A DNA stretch of 64,000 nt from Gigaspora margarita (taxonomy: Eukaryota; Glomeromycota; Glomeromycetes; Diversisporales; Gigasporaceae), in contig WTPW01001261.1 in assembly GCA_009809945.1 (NCBI GenBank), forward strand, positions 86,596 through 150,595, in the 5' to 3' direction. The position numbers and the translations under genes were made by a program. Below, in pieces: positions 1 to 10,921 of the stretch. Numbering within the stretch: position 1 is the first letter of the stretch; every line of letters starts with the position of its first letter. Under the pieces are notes generated by a model. It did not search any database, was not told the DNA's origin, and saw only the letters and a program-made list of their open reading frames with translations.

Positions 1-1060
1 AAATTTAAGTAAAGCTAAATAAAAAAATAAGCAAAGCCCAAATCTCTATTTTCCTGAAATAAAAGTTCATGTTCTTGCAATTCAGAAATCACAAAAGGTT
101 TTTGCAAAGTACCAGAATAAATAAAAAAAATAAAAATTAAAGAAATAAGTAAAAAGAAAACAAACAAAAAAAATAAAATGTAAGCAAACTGAATAAAAAA
201 AATAAAAACCCAAATTTTATTTCTTTAAAGTAAGAGTTTGCTGAAATTATATAGAGTGTTAGGTTAATATATTTTTGCAAAGTGCCAGAAAAGTCTAGAT
301 TTGCTTGCAAAGTATTAAAAAAGTCTAGATTATTTTTTTCAAAAGTGCTAAAATAAAATAAGTTAATAAAAAAAAAAATAAAAAAAAAACCAAAAAGAAC
401 AAAAAATATCAAATGAAAAAATAAATAAAGCACTAACTAAATCTTTATTTTTCTAAAGAGATGTTCTTAAAAATTTACAAATTGCTAGAGAAAGCAATTG
501 CATGTTTTTGCAAAGTATTGAAAGATTGAGTTGGCTTGCACAAAGTATCAAAAAGTTGTTAAATTTTTTGCAAAATACTAGAGAAGTTAGGGTTGGTATT
601 TTTGTAAAATGTAGAAATAAAATAAAAAAATTAAAAAATAATAAAAAAAAAAAAATTAAAAAAAAACAAAACAAAATTAAAAAAATAAAACTAACCAAAA
701 AAAAATAAAATAAAAATATCTGATATAAAATTGATAGAAAATCTAAATTATAAACAAAAAATAAATAAACAAAGATCTAAACTAATCTTGTAATATGATT
801 ATCAAAATATTTTAAAACATTTTAAAAATATTAGTCAAATGCGGCCTTAATATGATTCAAGCTGCAGATCTACTGATCCAGCTTGGTTTCCTAGTCCTAA
901 AATATTTTGAAAGAATTCAAAATATTTTAAAAATATTAGATCTAAAATATTTTAAAATATATTTCACTTATTTTGCAATGTGCAAGATCTTTCAAAATAT
1001 TTTTGTATATAAATTTGTAATAGATTGTAATATGTAAAGTTAAATATAGTCACAAAAAAA
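1..1060 (+). repeat. AT-rich word-repeat element R1, cut by the window edge
   Basis: Non-coding. The first 620 bases reiterate a degenerate phrase close to TTTTTGCAAAGTACCAGAA at about 95, 270, 303, 507, 567 and 600. After an A-rich stretch comes a block near 780-1000 dominated by AAAATATTTT. The same two blocks occur in opposite orientation, split by insertions, at 22345-24620; the match around GATCTACTGATCCAGCTTGG (complement at about 23495-23515) and around AGAGAAGTTAGG (complement at about 24480) is clear. Small open frames here are products of base composition. The class of the element is unknown. Confidence 0.6.
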
Positions 1061-1143
1061 TGTCTAGACTATGTGATTGTTAAAGATCTGTTAATTATTA
1101 TATATCAATTCAAATAATTACAATTATAATTGATTTATAGATA

Positions 1144-1451
1144 CTGTATATTTCTAAAAATAAGCTATTCCAAAAATAAGCTACCACCTATTTTTTTCAA
1201 AAATCTCAAAAAACGTATTAGCAGTTGTTATATATAAAAGTCAAACTTTACTAAGTAAACCTCAAAAGTATCATTAAGTAAACTTGTTTAGGCATCAAAA
1301 TATACTTATAATAACAATTTTACATCATTTGAACAACTTTTTATTAGACCTTTTCAATTTTTCAAAAATTTAACAATTTGAAAATAAGCTACTTCCTATT
1401 TTTTATATAATTTTAGCCCAAAAAAGGTAGCTTATTTTCATGAATATGCGG
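1144..1451. mobile_element. Tc1/mariner-like MITE, AAATAAGCTACC family
   Basis: About 308 bases flanked by TA at 1142-1143 and 1452-1453. The ends are inverted versions of a CTGTATATT...AAAATAAGCTACC terminus, and the centre carries the AAGTAAACTTGTT ... AACAACTTTTTATTA module found in other copies at 7378-8133, 30200-30545 and 63324-63630. TA flanks with such ends fit Tc1/mariner-type non-autonomous elements. No coding capacity. Confidence 0.6.
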
Positions 1452-1477
1452 TAATGATTTATATTGAAAATGATATA

Positions 1478-1727
1478 TGGGGGTTAGTCAATAGAAATCA
1501 AGCAAAATTTTTTTAGTACTTTTTTTTAAAAGTTTAAATCAAGATAATTTGACAAAAACTTGATCAAATTTAATAATTTTTTTTTTAATTAATTCTATAG
1601 GTTTATAAAATTAATTTAAAAAAATTTTTATCAAATTTGATTAAATTTTTATTAAGTTATTTCTGTACAAAGTTTCAAAAAAACTTTATTATAAAAGATT
1701 TGCTTGATTTCTATTGACTCACCCCCA
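1478..1727. mobile_element. Tc1/mariner-like MITE with TGGGGGT ends
   Basis: A 250-base near-palindrome. The left end TGGGGGTTAGTCAATAGAAA is repeated inverted at the right end, with TA on both sides (1476-1477 and 1728-1729). The arms continue as imperfect complements through the AT-rich middle. Non-coding. Confidence 0.6.
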
Positions 1728-1828
1728 TATATTAATTATAGATATATGGAAGGAGGCCAATAGAAAACAAGCAAATATTTTCTAAATAAAAGTTTTTTTA
1801 AGTTTAGATTAAAATATCTTAACAATTA

Positions 1829-2277
1829 GGTGCTGACATTTATTACCTAATATTCGTTTACTATAGAGGCTTACTCCTACCCCAGGTAGTATTATACATG
1901 AGACAGTTGGAACATAAATTGGAACATTTTGAAACATTTTGGGACAATTTTTTAAATTAAAATTACTTAAAATTTTATTAAGATAATCTAATTTAATTTT
2001 TTTTAGAAATGTGTTTAGCACCTAGAAAAATATATAATTATGTATTTTTTTAAATTAATTTTTTAATTATTAAGACTTAGGACATAGTTGGAACACTTGG
2101 GACACTGGGACATTGGGACATTGGGACATGCCAAAAAAAGGCTGAAACAGCGAAAATATACAACACTGCCCAGGTAATATATTTAGCTAAATTTGATTGG
2201 CTATAATTTTTTATATAAGGTAAGGTTTTGCTTGACCCTCTATACTCTAAAATATTACCTAATAAATGTTAGCACTC
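1829..2277. mobile_element. Harbinger-like MITE, host of a nested hAT-like MITE
   Basis: The left end GGTGCTGACATTTATTACC is mirrored at the right end (complement of GAGTGCTAACATTTATTAGG), with TTA on both sides (1826-1828 and 2278-2280). The three-base TTA duplication and G-rich start fit the PIF/Harbinger superfamily. A shorter copy without the insertion lies at 22067-22228. The excess length is the 280-base element at 1889-2168. Confidence 0.6.
1889..2168 (-). mobile_element. 280-base hAT-like MITE, copy 1, nested
   Basis: First of four copies of a 280-base family (others 2904-3183, 25737-26016, 31961-32239). It is flanked by CCCAGGTA at 1881-1888 and 2169-2176, an eight-base duplication, and sits inside the Harbinger-like element at 1829-2277. 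The interior repeats a GGGACATT/GGAACA word. The right end matches the family terminus CAACACTG; the left end is slightly worn. Confidence 0.7.
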
Positions 2278-2746
2278 TTATTAAACCAAATTTAATAAAC
2301 CTTTTTTATTCTAAATCTATATATTTATAAAATTAAAATAAAAAAATTTTTATTAAATTTGATTTGATAATTGCTAAGATATTTCAATTCAAATTTTATC
2401 GATTTTTATCCAATTAATTAATATATAACATTATTTTAATTGATATAAAACAATCAAATGTTATATATTGATCAGTATCTGTTTAAAAAATTTCCTGTTA
2501 TATATATAATATTATATATATATATAGGAAATTGCTATTTTTACCATAGTATTTTGCTATTTCCGCTATGGTTATACAAGATTTTCTATTTTTTAAATTA
2601 AGATAATAGATCTAATTCTACTTTTAACTTTAATCCTAATCCTAATCCTAACTGGTGCTTGTAGTTAATCCTTATTTATTGATTTGACTAAGCCGATTTT
2701 TAAAAATCAGCTTAGCCAGCTTTATTCAAGTCAATTAATCTGATTG

Positions 2747-3214
2747 AGGACCCCAAAATATCTACAAAAGGGTAAGGTTTTACAAAAATTACTAAATATA
2801 AAAAGATCTGCAAGAAAAAAGGCAAAAATAAGCAAACTGATTACTATAAAAAGAAATAATTTGCACAAAAAAGACCAAAAATAAGCAAACTAAAACCCTA
2901 CCCCAGTGTTGTACGTTTTGGCTGTCCATAGCCTTTTTTGGCTTGTCCACGTCCAAAATTGTCCAAACGTCCAAGATTGTCCAAAGCTTGTCCAGGCTTT
3001 AATAATTAATAAATCTATCTAAAAAATATATAACTATATATTTTTTTAGGTGCTAAACACATTCCAGTTAAAATTAAAATAGGTTATTATAATAAAATTT
3101 TAAGTAANTTTACTTTATTTAATTGTCCAAAATTGTCCAAAATTGTCCAAATTATTGTCCAAAGCTGTCCCATGACAACACTGCCCTACCCCTCTCTATA
3201 TATTTTGGGATCCT
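2747..3214. mobile_element. AGGACCCC-ended TIR element with 8-base duplication
   Basis: Ends AGGACCCCAAAATAT (left) and ATATTTTGGGATCCT (right) are inverted. The flanks TCTGATTG (2739-2746) and CCTGATTG (3215-3222) are an eight-base duplication with one difference. A second copy with the same ends is at 24679-24859; both share GATCTGCA and AAAATAAGCAAAC words. It contains the hAT-like copy at 2904-3183. Confidence 0.65.
2904..3183 (+). mobile_element. 280-base hAT-like MITE, copy 2, innermost of a four-deep nest
   Basis: It begins CAGTGTTGTAC and ends GACAACACTG, flanked on both sides by an exact CCCTACCC (2896-2903 and 3184-3191). CAGTG ends with eight-base duplications are the hAT signature. 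The interior reiterates TTGTCCAAAA near both ends. One N lies at 3108. Non-coding. Confidence 0.8.
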
Positions 3215-4130
3215 CCTGATTGGTTATTTAAAAACACATGACAAAGAATACATATTATTGATTATTATGCATTATTATAATCAGTAAGATCTAACACTAA
3301 AGATTTCACCTTTACTTTCACCTGAAGCTAACAACTTAAAAAACACAATTTATAAGCATAATATCTTTGATATTTTATATAATTTTATAGGTTATAAGCA
3401 GAGATTTTTTAATTTGTTACAAATCATAGTATCTTATAATGAGTACAGTATCTAACAAATCCTAGTATTCTGGCCCAGACAGAAATTATTATAACCTAGA
3501 TAAATGGATCAGATCTAAAATAAAAAAAAAATAAAAATAAAAAAATAAAATAAAATAAAATAAATAAGCCTGTTTGATGCATAGTTTGCTATAAATCAGA
3601 GTACTAATAATTTTTTTAGGGGTACAATATTAAAAAATAAATAATAAATTTTGTACTTAAAATGATTAAAAATTAGTTAAATTTGACAAATCCACTATAA
3701 TATCATATTAATATAAATGTGTTTTACTATATTAAATTATATAATTTATAAAAAATTGAATAAGCTGATTTTTTAAAAAATAACTGACTTAGCTGGCTAA
3801 GTCAAAACAATCAGCTAACACAAAATCGACTACAAGTACTTTCTTTAACACTAAAAACTAATAAATAAACCTTCTTTGACTTTTAATTGAAAGTTGTAGA
3901 GCTTATTTTCCTAGTTCTAATAGTAGTTAAATCATTAAAACCAGCCTAGTAGATCCCAAAATACTTGGGAACAAAGAAGAAAACATAAGGATCAGCAAAT
4001 TCACTTTATACAAAGCTAGAAAAAGCTATCAAACGAAAAATCATAATTTGTACAGAATTTAATTATTATAATTGACTTTGGGCTCTTAATTAAAATTATT
4101 CTTTTATTCAAAAAAATGCTAGTTTCTTAA

Positions 4131-4692
4131 AATATATATTATTTTTTTTTATTTTTATTTTTTTCCCTTCAGAACACCCTATTGCTATATCTATGCCCTT
4201 TATTGCATAATGTACTGACAATGTTTATATCACTATACACAGGGGGCCCTCCTGAGAGAGCACAGCTAAGATCAATATTTCCCTCAGATACCTTTAATGG
4301 CCCTAAGGGCAGTGTTCTGCACCAACTGCTAGAGTAGTCAGATCATCATAAATGGCCCAACGAGACCAATACCAAACTAGAATTTCACCAATTCAGATTG
4401 ACGGCACTATAAGTTCATGTAGTATCACGAATATCAGACTTTGGCCTCATATTACATCTCGTAGAACTTCAGTTATCCAAATCGGGTTCTAATATATTTC
4501 TCATCACTGCAACAGATTTGATAATAGTAACTGCCCAATTAAGTCCATTCGTAAATGTTCTGGGTCCCTGTTTTCTCACTTCAGTTCCCTAACTGGCTAG
4601 TTTTTTTCATTTCGTCTCTAGAGGGATTTAAACTGGCAATCTTCGATTTGAATCCTGAGAGCATAACCACTATGCTATTGACCTGCAGGATG
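4131..4692 (-). mobile_element. tRNA-derived SINE caught with its empty-site relative
   Basis: On the minus strand the element starts near 4692 with a tRNA-like head. A box-A-like TAGCATAGTGG (about 4668-4678) and a box-B-like AGTTTAAATCC (about 4625-4635) are spaced as in a tRNA. It runs about 560 bases to a T-rich tail (poly A on its own strand) near 4140-4175. TAAAATATAT occurs at both edges. The surrounding sequence is a copy of 6510-6700, where the interval is uninterrupted, so that locus works as an empty site. Box B is worn, so it is probably inactive. Confidence 0.65.
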
Positions 4693-4774
4693 TAAAATAT
4701 ATTTTATTATTTTTTTAGTAAACTTTTTTATTACAATAAAAAACTTTCAAAACATAAGGTAAAAAAGGATATTG

Positions 4775-5520
4775 TAACGAAGGAGGGTATTGTATTATTT
4801 TGTGATACAATAACCAGAAATAGATAATTTTATACCATTCAATTCATCTCGATGAGATGAATTGAATAGTAGTTAGATCATTGAATTCTGATCACTGGAT
4901 CACAAGATAATGATGATTATGTACATACGATACTACAATACAAAAATAATTTTGAGGGTATTATGACAAAATGCAAAAGTTATCTATAAGGTAAGTACCT
5001 TTTGGTACTATGCAAATAGCTATTTATGCTTTAAGTAAAGTTGTTTGGGCTATCAATTTATATGTGCTCTAAAAGTTTCATAAAATTTAAACAACTTTTT
5101 ATTAATTGATTTTTACAAAATACGCTTCTATGAAAAAATTTAGATTTTTTTCATAGAAACATATTTTATAAAAGTCAATTAATAAAAAGTTGTTTAAATT
5201 TTATAAAACTTTAAAGCACACGTAATTTGATAGCCTGAACAACTTTACTTAGAGCATAAATAGCGATTTGCATAGTACCAAAAGGCACTTACCTTATAGC
5301 TAACTTTGCATTTTATCATAATACCCTCAAAATTATTTTTGTATCGTAGTATGTTGTACATAATCATCATTATCTTGTGATCCAGTGATCAGAATTCAAT
5401 GATCTAACCACGATTTGATTCATCTCATCGAGACGAATCGAATAGTATAAAAATTATCTAATTCTGGTTGTTGTATCACAAGATAGTACAAATTCGTCAC
5501 AATAACCCCACCCTCTCTAA
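4775..5520. repeat. Near-complete 750-base palindrome (foldback element)
   Basis: Both arms of about 370 bases are inverted copies with few differences, meeting near 5135-5150 (TTCTATGAAAAA ... TTTTTCATAGAA). Landmarks present in both arms include TTTTGAGGGTATTATGA, GATCACTGGATCACAAGAT and TTTTGGTACTATGCAAAT. Outer ends read GGATATTGTAACGAA (left) and TTCGTCACAATAACCCC (right). A third relative of this terminus at about 5985-6010 suggests a partial second copy to the right. No coding capacity. Confidence 0.7.
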
Positions 5521-5619
5521 AATTTTTATTTTAGTTTTTTTATCTTTGAATGATAATATCTTTTGATCCATTGATTAGAATCTAATAATTTTTATACCAT
5601 TAGATTCATCTTTGTGAGA

Positions 5620-5905
5620 TAGGGTTTCTCAAATTCAAATCAAATCAAATATTGAATCAATTTGAATTTGATCAAATCAAATTGACCCTGATTTGAATTT
5701 GATTTGATTCAAATATTTGGATTTGAATTTGATTTGAATTTGAATTTTTAATAGTAATTTTCAAATTAAATCAAATATTTGTCAAATCAAATCAAATTTG
5801 GCCAGATTTGAATTTGATCAAATCAAATATAGTCAAATTTGAATTTGAATTTGATCAAATATTTGATTTAAATATTTGAAGATCAAATCAAATTGTGGAA
5901 CCCTA
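5620..5905. mobile_element. hAT-like MITE made of CAAATCAAAT/TTTGAATTTGA words
   Basis: The ends TAGGGTTTCTCAA and the complement TAGGGTTCCACAA fit the hAT terminus pattern. An exact eight-base duplication TTGTGAGA flanks it at 5612-5619 and 5906-5913. Nearly all of the 286-base interior is a degenerate reiteration of CAAAT and its complement ATTTG in both directions. It is inserted into AT-rich DNA next to the 750-base palindrome. Confidence 0.8.
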
Positions 5906-6049
5906 TTGTGAGACAAACTAGTTGATATCAAAATCATTTGATTCTGTTGAATAAGTTACATAATATCATCAATCAAAGTTAATTTCGTCACAATATCCCA
6001 TTTTATCTTATGTAAAAAAAAACAAATCTAAAGCAGAAATTATACTCAA

Positions 6050-6505
6050 ATTGGGTATTACCTGAGTTACTTGTGGTTAACTAGTTAACTAGGTAATAAC
6101 TAGAGTTACTCAGGTAGATTCACCTGAGTAATACTTAGGTAGATTCACCCAAGTAATACCAGGGTAGATATACCAGGATAATACCCAAGTATGAAGATCT
6201 AAATAATGCCTGGATAATCAAATATTAATAATGAATTGTAACTAACAGGTGTCAATAAACACAAGGCTTTTATATACCATAATTTAAAATACTTGTTATA
6301 CATTGCTGAACAGATTATATAATAGAACAAATGTAACATTTGATTGGCTACAATAATTCATGTAACCAATCACATGGTAGCTTACTCGGGTAAAATGAAT
6401 AAGATTTTATACCCAGGTATATCTATTGATTACCTAAGTAACTCATGGGTTTGCTCGTCAGTTAACCGAGTAATGTTTTTTTGGCTGAGTACAATCACTA
6501 ATCTA
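6050..6505. repeat. GGTAATACC/GAGTTACT word-repeat block
   Basis: Left and right parts contain repeated short words such as GGTAATACC, GAGTTACTCAGG and GGTAGATTCACC, in both orientations. The right end (TTTTTTTGGCTGAGTACAATCACTA) recurs at 43380-43412, which supports a mobile family. No clear terminal duplication was found. The open frame at 6344-6568 lies across this block and is not gene-like. Confidence 0.4.
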
Positions 6506-6509
6506 AAGT

Positions 6510-6700
6510 TAGAAAAAAGCCATCAACAAAAAATTGTAATTTGCACAGAATTTTATTATTACAATTGACTTTGGGCTCTTAAATAAAGTTGTTCTTTGAC
6601 TCAAAAAAATGCTAGTTTTTTAAAACATGTTTTATTATTTTTTTAGTAAAATTTTTTACTACAATAAAAAACTTTTCAAAACATAAGTAAAAAAAATAAA
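6510..6700 (+). repeat. Uninterrupted copy of the 3970-4780 segment
   Basis: This segment matches 4010-4130 joined directly to 4693-4770, including TTGACTTTGGGCTCTTAA, AAAAAAATGCTAGTTT and TTATTATTTTTTTAGTAAA. It lacks the SINE present in the other copy and so works as a natural empty site. Confidence 0.6.
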
Positions 6701-7377
6701 TAGGTTGTGTAATAGTAAATTGCTAATGCTTATGTTCTCTTTTTTGATTCCAAGTATCTTAGGATCTACTATACTGATTTTGATAATTTAACTGCTATTA
6801 GAATTAGAAAAATGAGCTCTACAACTTTTAATTAGAAGCCAAAGAAGGTTTATTTATTAATGTTAGAATTAGAGTTGGGTTAGAGTTAAAGATAATGTTA
6901 GAATATAATTTTATAATATATTAATTCTAAAAATAGAAAATCTCATGTAAATATAGTGAAAATAGCAAAATACCATAGTAGAAATAGCAATTCTCTATAT
7001 ATATTATATATAGAATCTGATAATTGCTCTACTTTCACACTTTAAAAAATTAGCTAATAAATAGCACTTCTCTTATCAGAACAATAATTTTAGTATAACA
7101 TAACTATACATGAGAACAAAATTATTTTAGGTTCTAAAACCTGAAATTAAAATTTGAAGATGAAATTGTTTTTGATCTATTTTACTTGAAAGACAAAAAT
7201 TATTTAATACTTTTTTTGAATAAACAAAATTATAAAGAATATATATATATAAATTTTATTTGCTTTTTTTATATAAGAAATTTAATTTCCTCTAATGAAA
7301 ACAAAATAGGGTTTTTTCAAAACTCAATTTCAGTAGCATCACTAATTATGACACAGATTACTATGTAAATTACTTTA

Positions 7378-8133
7378 CTGTATGTTACCGAAAATAAGCT
7401 ACTTTTTTTTAATTATTAATATAAAAAATCCAGAAATAGCTTATTTTCAGGTAATTTATTATTTTAAGTAATTTAAGGCACAACAAAGAGGTAGCTTATT
7501 TTTGGATACAAAACTCTAACAAGTAAATATATAAATAAATATGTTGTATTACCATATGTTCCTGAAAATAAGTTAATCTTTTTGGTGATTTTGAATACAA
7601 AAAATCTTATAAAGCAATTTTTGGTCAATCAATTATAATAGCTACATAGTAAAGTTATAATTTTACTATTTAAATCGATTATAAGCACTTAAGTAAACTT
7701 ATTTGCAACATCAAAATATGTATATTTAAAAATTTTTATATAAATTAGATTATTATTTGACTTTTAATGTTTATGCTTAATGAATATGTTTTTTAAAAAA
7801 AAATTAATTTTTTCTATTGAACGTAAAATTAAAAGTCAAATAATAAAAAGTTATTTGATTTATATGAAAATTTCAGAATATACGTATTTTGATATTGCAA
7901 ATAAGTTTATTTAAGTGCTTATGATGATTTAAAAAGTAAAATGATAACTTTACTATATAGCAAATATAATTGATTGTGAGAGTAGCTTATTTTTGGAACT
8001 AAAAATTTTGTTAATTATTTTTTGGTATGACAAAGAGGTAGCTTATTTTTAGATAAAAGGCATTTTTATATTTTTGGATTAAAACAGGAAGGTAGCTTAT
8101 TTTAGAAGATAGCTTATTTTTAGCAATATACAG
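7378..8133. mobile_element. Compound of two AAATAAGCTACC-family elements
   Basis: Outer ends are TA-flanked CTGTATGTTACCGAAAATAAGC (left) and its inverted counterpart ending CAATATACAG (right, TA at 8134-8135). A second inner pair (about 7555 and 8094) indicates that one copy sits in another. The inner core is a palindrome centred near 7800, built on GACTTTTAATGTT/AAAATTAAAAGTCAAATAATA. Non-coding. Confidence 0.5.
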
Positions 8134-8145
8134 TATATATAAATA

Positions 8146-8472
8146 CTACAATACTCCAAGAAATTTTATTTTTTTTACTAAGTTAATTGTTCTTGTTGAT
8201 TAAGTAAAAGTTGTAGAGCTTGTCTTTGCAGTTCTATTGATAATTTAATAATTTAAATCAGACCAGTAAAAGCCAAATATCTTTAAAAAAACTTGTCAAC
8301 AACTATATAAAATCTTTATAGAGATTTTATATAGTTGTTGACGAGTTTTTTAAAGATATTTTGGCTTTTACTAGACTAATTTGAATGTTTTAATTATCAA
8401 TAGAACTGCAAAAATAAGCTCTACAACTTTCACTTAATCAACAAAATAAAAAATTTCTTTGAGGCATTGTAG
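8146..8472. repeat. 327-base near-perfect palindrome
   Basis: It begins CTACAATACTCCAAGAAATTT and ends with the complement AATTTCTTTGAGGCATTGTAG. The arms meet near 8318. The arms include AGTTGTAGAGCTTGTCTTTGC and TTTTACTAGACTAATTT, the same AAAGTTGTAGAGCTTATTTT-type module seen at 3885-3955, 6750-6850 and 26725-26790. Foldback element, non-coding. Confidence 0.65.
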
Positions 8473-9744
8473 CATTCCCAAATATAGTAATTTACATAGT
8501 GATCTGTAATATGTTATACTATAATTATGCACAGATTACTAGCAGATTATCAAAATTTTTAAATATGTTATATTAATATGCAATAAATTAGAATAATAAA
8601 ATTACCTATATATTTTTTTAACACTAAAATTTTAGTAAAATTTTACAATAATATTAGTAGTAAAATTTTATTTAATTAAATTTTTCAAATTTTAATATAT
8701 TGTAAAGCTAGATTTTCTGATTTTAATGATAGTTAAATTATTAAAATTGGATCAGTAGATAAAAAGTTACAAGAAATTTAAAATTTATAAAATTTATTAA
8801 TAAAAACATATGATTTACTATATCAAATATAAAAATAGACTAACAATATTTAGCCTTGTATTATCTTAAACAGGCTTATATAACTATTTTTTTTTTTTTT
8901 TTATTTGTTAATGTCAAGTACAGGAATAGGATAGTAAGTTACAATTATATCAGGATGATATATAAAGAAATACTATATTTAAAATTCCTAACTAATCATC
9001 TAATAATCTATGCAATAGGGCAAGCCTATCACTTGCAGTCAGAGCTAACCATTAAACCGCTACAGAAAGATGTAACATTTCACCTTATACTTTTCTATTT
9101 TAAATTAAAAGATTAAATTTTTAGTTTAAGAAAGCTAGAGGAAACCAATATAAACTATTTTAAAAAATTATTTTTTAAATAAAATATTTTTCTTTACAAT
9201 TAAATTAGAACTAAAATAATCTAAAAATTTTATATTTTTATAATTTTATCAAAAATCTTAAGCAAAACAATTTTTATTACTGTACTAAATTAAGTACAGA
9301 AAATTTTTAAAAAAAAACAATAGCTCTAAACTAATTTCTACAAAATTTTTATTAATAAATATTATTCAAATTGTACAAAGATATTACTAGTCTAATACCA
9401 AAATTTATTTTAGTAAAATATAAATAAAATTTATTAAATAGTTGGCTCAACAAATATTTTTTATTATACTAAATTTAGTACAAATGTAAAATAGATAGCT
9501 ATTAAAATATGCAGCATATTATGCACTTCATCACAAATTATACAAAATATACAAAAAATTTCTATAAACATATTAACAACTATATGAATTCTTAAATATC
9601 TAAATAAAATATTAAAATTTTTAAATATCTATTTAGATTTTTTATCTTGTATTTTAATATATAGTATATTTGTATATGAAATGCTTAAAATTAATTAAAG
9701 AAAATTCTTTAAAGTGTTATAATTGGTTATTTGTTCTATCTACA
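8473..9744. other. AT-rich stretch without a recognised gene
   Basis: Contains a degenerate copy of the GTAGAGC module (8700-8765), a poly T tract at 8888-8902 and many short AT runs. The open frame at 8856-9116 has no recognisable similarity and its base use is that of the surrounding DNA. Nothing else is supported. Confidence 0.4.
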
Positions 9745-9829
9745 TAGAGTTTGGAACCAGTTTTATTTTTATATGCTAACTGATCAAGCCAGTTTTAATT
9801 AGTAAAAAATATATTGGTTCCAAACTCTA
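9745..9829. mobile_element. 85-base hAT-like mini-element
   Basis: TAGAGTTTGGAACCA at the left is repeated inverted at the right (TGGTTCCAAACTCTA). The TAGAG start fits hAT ends, but the flanking eight bases do not match, so the class is only a guess. Confidence 0.4.
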
Positions 9830-10039
9830 GCTTTTTATTCTATTTTGAGCAATTTCATTAACCACAAACTAGTATACTTATATTATATGAATTATTATGT
9901 AAAATGGCCCAAATTATGCAACTTTATATGATGCAGAATGTGTATATGGTACAGATCAAATTATGCACATATTATTTCTGAACAGCCCAATTTAGATTAA
10001 CTTTTTGGCTTTATATTAAAGTTAGGGTTAGGGTTTAGG

Positions 10040-10200
10040 GCCATGTCATTAATCACCTAATTATTTTTTATTAGAGGTCTACTCTCCTCCTCCCCTTTTT
10101 AATATAGATTTGGCCAGGTTCCTATATATAATTTCAATATTTTTTACCCCCCTCTCCCTCTAAAAAATCACCTGATTTTTGTCACTCCCCTTATGAATAT
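10040..10200. repeat. Approx. 160-base dispersed unit, two copies
   Basis: Matches 24935-25080 in the same orientation, from TTATTAGAGG through TATATATAATTTCAATATTTTT to AAAAAATCACCTGATTTTTG and GTCACTCC. Related right ends appear near 31840-31870. Function and class are unknown. Confidence 0.5.
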
Positions 10201-10514
10201 AGTCTTTAAAAGCCATTATTTATATATAAAATCACATTCTGAACATTTTTATATGGTTTTCAAAGTTGATTTAAACACTAGTTTTTGAGTATTTTTGCTC
10301 TTTTTTTTTTTTTGTATATATGTTTTCTTGTGTTTTGTTTTGATCTTGGAATCTATATAGTTATTCTACAAAAATTTTCTGGTCACATGACTTAATTATA
10401 ATACAAACTAGTTGAATTTTAGTATCAGATGTAATGTAAAAGCATGCTTTTTTATAATTTTTATAACAAATTGCTAATAACTTTGAAGTTTGTTACTAGT
10501 TTGTTTATAAAATC

Positions 10515-10770
10515 ATTTTCTGCATATTATAACTAATTTGAAAATTAGTGAAATACTTGAAAATTTTTCTCATTTTTTAACCCTTTTGGTTTCATTTTTA
10601 TGAATAATCTAACTCTTCAAAAATCGCATTGCCATTATTGGACTGAAGTTCTGAAGACTATAACATGGTTTCTGAAGAGTTAGATAATTCATAAAACAAA
10701 ACTGAAAAGTTTCAAAAACAAGTAAATTTTTCAAGTATCCCACTAATTTTCAAATTAGTTATAACAAAAA
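10515..10770. repeat. Foldback repeat
   Basis: TTATAACTAATTTGAAAATT, the TTGAAAATTTTTC region and AATAATCTAACTCTTC return as inverted copies at 10670-10765 around a short centre near 10640-10665. Non-coding palindrome of about 255 bases. Confidence 0.5.
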
Positions 10771-10787
10771 GCAAAATTTTGGTATTA

Positions 10788-10921
10788 CCGTAAACTGCCG
10801 TATAAACAGCCCCCCACATATCAGACCCCTCTCTCATTTTTACTAATAATTTTCTTTTTTTACTAATTAATTTTTTTGGTGGAATGTACCAGACCCGGGC
10901 TGTTTATATGGCAGTTTACGG
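10788..10921. mobile_element. Tc1/mariner-like MITE, CCGTAAA family
   Basis: TA at 10786-10787 and 10922-10923 flanks perfect-looking inverted ends CCGTAAACTGCCGTATAAAC and GTTTATATGGCAGTTTACGG. The element is 134 bases. Relatives with CCGTAAATT ends are at 40371-40486 and 50027-50847. Confidence 0.65.

Larger units (their letters stand above)
2653..3841. mobile_element. hAT-like TIR element inserted into the left arm
   Basis: The left end GGTGCTTGTAGTTAATC matches the complement of the right end (AAGTACTTGTAGTCGAT). Both continue into TTGACTTAGCC and TTTTTAAAAATCAGCTTAGC-like stretches, as in the smaller copy at 15056-15247. The flanking duplication is not clear. The element is enlarged by another insertion at 2747-3214. 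Non-coding. Confidence 0.5.
2490..7017. mobile_element. Large composite TIR element, swollen by nested insertions
   Basis: The region beginning near 2514 (GGAAATTGCTATTTTTACC ... GATTTTCTATTTTT) returns inverted near 6905-7000, giving an outer inverted repeat of about 80-100 bases. A further part of the same arm, the AAAGTTGTAGAGCTTATTTT block at 3842-3960, returns inverted at 6740-6880. The left arm is therefore interrupted by the element at 2653-3841. A SINE (4131-4692), a 750-base palindrome (4775-5520) and a hAT-like element (5620-5905) also sit inside. No transposase is visible, and the original core is short and non-coding. Outer ends are approximate. Confidence 0.5.

Noticed and set aside
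137-708. Hydrophobic or Lys-rich small proteins at the left edge
   Set aside because: They are translations of A and T runs in element R1.
4620-4692. True tRNA gene on the minus strand
   Set aside because: Box B is worn, and the segment continues into a 560-base body with a tail, so it is a SINE head.
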